A DNA stretch of 64,000 nt from positions 1 to 64,000 of the forward strand of contig CAMVGV010000013.1 in the NCBI GenBank assembly GCA_947167135.1, in the 5' to 3' direction. The translations under genes and the position numbers were made by a program. Positions within the stretch are counted from its first letter, which is position 1; the number at the start of each line of letters is the position of its first letter. The DNA is from an uncultured Lachnospiraceae bacterium (lineage in GTDB: Bacteria; Bacillota; Clostridia; Lachnospirales; Lachnospiraceae). The notes beneath the pieces are model-generated. The model did no database searches and was not told the origin of the DNA. It worked only from the letters and a program-made list of their open reading frames with translations. This document shows, piece after piece, positions 61,782 to 64,000 of the stretch.

Positions 61782-63881
61782 TCAGGTTCTGATATAATCG
61801 AGCTGCCTTGTGATGGTATCTGGCACATCCTTTCCAAGCTTCTTTATCTTCTGAATCATAACCTGGATAAGATGGATCTTCCCCTGCTGCTTGATACCGT
61901 ACTTCTCGATAAGATCCGCATACAGCGGGTTTGCCTTCATGCTTTCCCTCTTCCCGGCCCTGAAAGGACAGTATCTGAAAACTATACCCCGGGATATCTT
62001 ATTAAGTCTCGCGGAGCCCGTAGCCTCGCTCCTTATATAGACCATATAGTCTGCCACGAATACTGTCCGGTAATTATTTCTGGCCTTTTGGAGTGCCAGC
62101 TTTATCTTTTCCCTGCTTTCCGGCGAGATATCGTGGTTCTTTCTGTAGAACTGCATATAATCGCAGTACTCGCTTGTCAAGCTGGGATCAGTGACATCAT
62201 TCCAGTGAACACCCTGTATGCGTCTGCACATCTCCCACCTGAATTCTCCGCAGAGCTTTGTCATGGCCTCATCCAGATCCTCTGTGAAGAGAATGGACAT
62301 CATCATTCTGGCAGGTGTATCCCTTTTCTTACCGTCTATCTCCTGCCACATGGATGTCCTGGAGCCCATATTCGGCATAAGTATCACATAGGGGAGAACC
62401 TCCTTCGATACCAGGAACTGGTTTATCTCCAGATCCTCAAAGGCCGTCACGGAATCCCTGTAGAACAGAGAGAAGTCTATTTCCCTTATGGAATTGAGCG
62501 CTGTTTTTATCTTGTCCGGAGTGAGGAGTGCCGTACGTAACGGCCTCATTACCGCATCATCTGTAAAGATGGGAACAAAGGTGGTGACTCTTCCGAAGGT
62601 CAGGCGGTTTCCCATGGTGAAGAAGTTTTCTATCTCGAATTTCAGCCTTTTGGTTCTGTCATTCTTTAGCGCCGCTTCCTCTTCCCTGGTGATATATCCT
62701 CCGGTCACCTGTTCCTTCAGATATTCAAGATAATCACTGTCAAATTCATTCTTTGACGGATTGACCTTCATCTCATAGATAAGCTTCAGCCAGTCCCTTA
62801 TGGTCACTACCTTTCCTGAGGGGTCGCTCTTCCACTGCCTCGCGAAATTGGCAAGGATCGCGGTGTTTTCCTTTCCGGCCAGATTCTCATCAATAAAGCC
62901 GAAGAGCAGGAACATCTTCACCTCCAGCGGAGGGGTCTTGTCCGTCAGCGTCTTCATAAAGATCGCATAATAAAGATCATAGAAGATCCTTGAAATCTCC
63001 TTCCGGAGCTTACGCATCTCATCCGTGGTCTCTGTCTTGTCCGGAGCTGCCGCATAATCCGCCACCAGCTTTTCGAATACCTGCACCGTGGAGGCCGGGG
63101 CTTCCGAATAGCTTAATATGATCGGCATTGCATCCTGAATTTCTTTCTCACCCTCTGTCTCACCGTCATCATCCTTAAGCTGCGCCCTGGCATATTTGTA
63201 ATCCATCTTAAAGGTGGTAGTCACCTCGTTCAGGTATTCCTTGTATCTGCAGATCCTTATGATCTCCGCATAGATCACCTTAATGAATTCATTGTTGTTC
63301 AGGATGGTCCCTATGCATATGCTGAGGCTGAGGCTGAAAAAGGACTTCCTTACCGCAGCGTCATTTTCAATAAGCGAGCTCAGATAATCCAGTCTCCATT
63401 CCTCAAGACCCTCCGCTTCTCTGGGCTCCATCAGATTCTCGATCTCGGGATATTCCTCGGGCTCTCTGGACAGCTCCACCATCAGGCTCTTGTAGTCCTC
63501 CAGATCCCTCTTCACTCCATTATACAGGTTCTCGCACTCTGTTCTGATCTTCTCATACCAGGAATAGCAGTCCACCGCGGACCGCACGCTGGAGGAGGCA
63601 AGCACAGGCGCGATCTTCTGATTGAGCCTGATGACCTTTAGAACATCATCCGTATTGGAATAGTCGTATGCATAGACCGTAGCATCGCTGTCGGCCGTAT
63701 AGTCAAAGGAATAGGTATCCCCCGGGGTCTCTGCAGCCCCGATCATGGAGCCTGTCTTCAAGAGCATGGCTCCGTCGGCATTATGGACACTGATGCTCCC
63801 TTTCAGGACAATCTCCACTTCCCGGATCCTGTCTCCCGCTTTATGGAGAACATCGTCTTTTTTCAGTTCCTTTATACCCAA
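61782..63881 (-). CDS. Large cytoplasmic protein with N-terminal cyclic-nucleotide-binding-like domain
   Basis: 699 residues starting at TTG 63881 (gggggagacgac upstream). Residues about 1-120 read as a CRP-type beta barrel (LKKDDVLHKAGDRIREVEIV ... GSMIGAAETPGDTYSF ... VYAYDYSN). The remaining 580 residues are helical and unrecognised, with no membrane segment, HTH or catalytic motif that I can see; WQEIDGKKRDTPARMMMSIL marks the most conserved-looking part. It may be a sensor/scaffold, cotranscribed with a membrane protein gene upstream (19-bp gap). Confidence 0.7.
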   Translation of the reverse strand: MGIKELKKDDVLHKAGDRIREVEIVLKGSISVHNADGAMLLKTGSMIGAAETPGDTYSFDYTADSDATVYAYDYSNTDDVLKVIRLNQKIAPVLASSSVRSAVDCYSWYEKIRTECENLYNGVKRDLEDYKSLMVELSREPEEYPEIENLMEPREAEGLEEWRLDYLSSLIENDAAVRKSFFSLSLSICIGTILNNNEFIKVIYAEIIRICRYKEYLNEVTTTFKMDYKYARAQLKDDDGETEGEKEIQDAMPIILSYSEAPASTVQVFEKLVADYAAAPDKTETTDEMRKLRKEISRIFYDLYYAIFMKTLTDKTPPLEVKMFLLFGFIDENLAGKENTAILANFARQWKSDPSGKVVTIRDWLKLIYEMKVNPSKNEFDSDYLEYLKEQVTGGYITREEEAALKNDRTKRLKFEIENFFTMGNRLTFGRVTTFVPIFTDDAVMRPLRTALLTPDKIKTALNSIREIDFSLFYRDSVTAFEDLEINQFLVSKEVLPYVILMPNMGSRTSMWQEIDGKKRDTPARMMMSILFTEDLDEAMTKLCGEFRWEMCRRIQGVHWNDVTDPSLTSEYCDYMQFYRKNHDISPESREKIKLALQKARNNYRTVFVADYMVYIRSEATGSARLNKISRGIVFRYCPFRAGKRESMKANPLYADLIEKYGIKQQGKIHLIQVMIQKIKKLGKDVPDTITRQLDYIRT

Positions 63882-63900
63882 GTCGTCTCCCCCGGATCCT

Positions 63901-64000
63901 TTATTGCTTTGATGACCTTCTTCCCAGGATCTCCAATGCCGCTGCCACGATCAGGACTCCCGCTGCCAGGGAAATGATCCAGTTACCCGTAAACCCGGAA
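63901..64000 (-). CDS. C-terminal end of a membrane protein (partial)
   Basis: The last 32 codons are within the window: a hydrophobic helix (NWIISLAAGVLIVAAALEIL) and a basic end GRRSSKQ, stop at 63901-63903. The rest lies beyond the right edge. It is the upstream member of the cNMP-domain operon. Confidence 0.6.
   Translation of the reverse strand, partial: SGFTGNWIISLAAGVLIVAAALEILGRRSSKQ

Overview
The window looks like a chromosomal segment of a Clostridia bacterium, most likely Lachnospiraceae. This is inferred from gene families that I recognise as common there (a DUF5688 protein, a DUF3798-type transporter operon, a CBS/DRTGG family II pyrophosphatase), from strong AGGAGG ribosome sites, and from a compact mraZ-led division cluster. 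No 16S gene is present, so genus is not resolved. Almost all housekeeping genes read leftwards (minus strand).

Layout. 1-2.2 kb: a small accessory zone (HExxH protein, double-glycine-leader peptide, broken REP-associated transposase) in which every gene boundary carries the same short repeat. 2.2-14.2 kb: UvrD-like helicase, gltX, two membrane-anchored surface proteins (NlpC/P60-like and transglutaminase-like), threonine aldolase, Tex, and a dicarboxylate-type symporter with an unusual N-terminal domain. 14.5-25.5 kb: a tRNA-Leu(AAG) gene carrying a 10.9-kb integrated element on the plus strand. The element has a repressor, an excisionase, a phage-type recombination/replication module (Gp157, ATPase, DUF669, ERCC4 nuclease, replication protein), a sigma factor, a type I toxin-antitoxin-like locus, an RHH regulator, a HIRAN protein, and an integrase interrupted by an in-frame TGA. 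It has no structural, packaging or conjugation genes. 25.5-27.6 kb: a gene graveyard with att remnants, a frameshifted C5 methyltransferase, an internally deleted glycosyltransferase, the tail of a second RHH gene and a truncated group II intron next to a terminator.

27.6-38.2 kb: chemoreceptor, pyrophosphatase, InlB-repeat protein and an ABC importer operon (DUF3798 binding protein, ATPase, two permeases, small membrane protein). 38.4-43.2 kb: a PRTase-like protein, gdhA, an SH3 protein, tRNA-Arg(CCG) and a DUF5688 protein. 43.4-57.1 kb: the division/cell-wall cluster in transcript order mraZ-rsmH-ftsL-PBP-mraY-murD-ftsW-ftsQ-ftsZ, continuing into nrdR, a YqeG phosphatase, aroE-aroK-aroQ and efp. 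57.5-64 kb: single-chain purL and three genes of unknown role, the last one partial.

The most unusual material lies in the integrated element. Ten copies of one 8-mer occur in 11 kb, two inverted pairs of which bracket individual modules. Two further families of repeated operator-like sites are present. A 23-residue membrane peptide faces an antisense RNA over a shared bidirectional terminator. Assignments rest on reading motifs by eye; no database search was possible.
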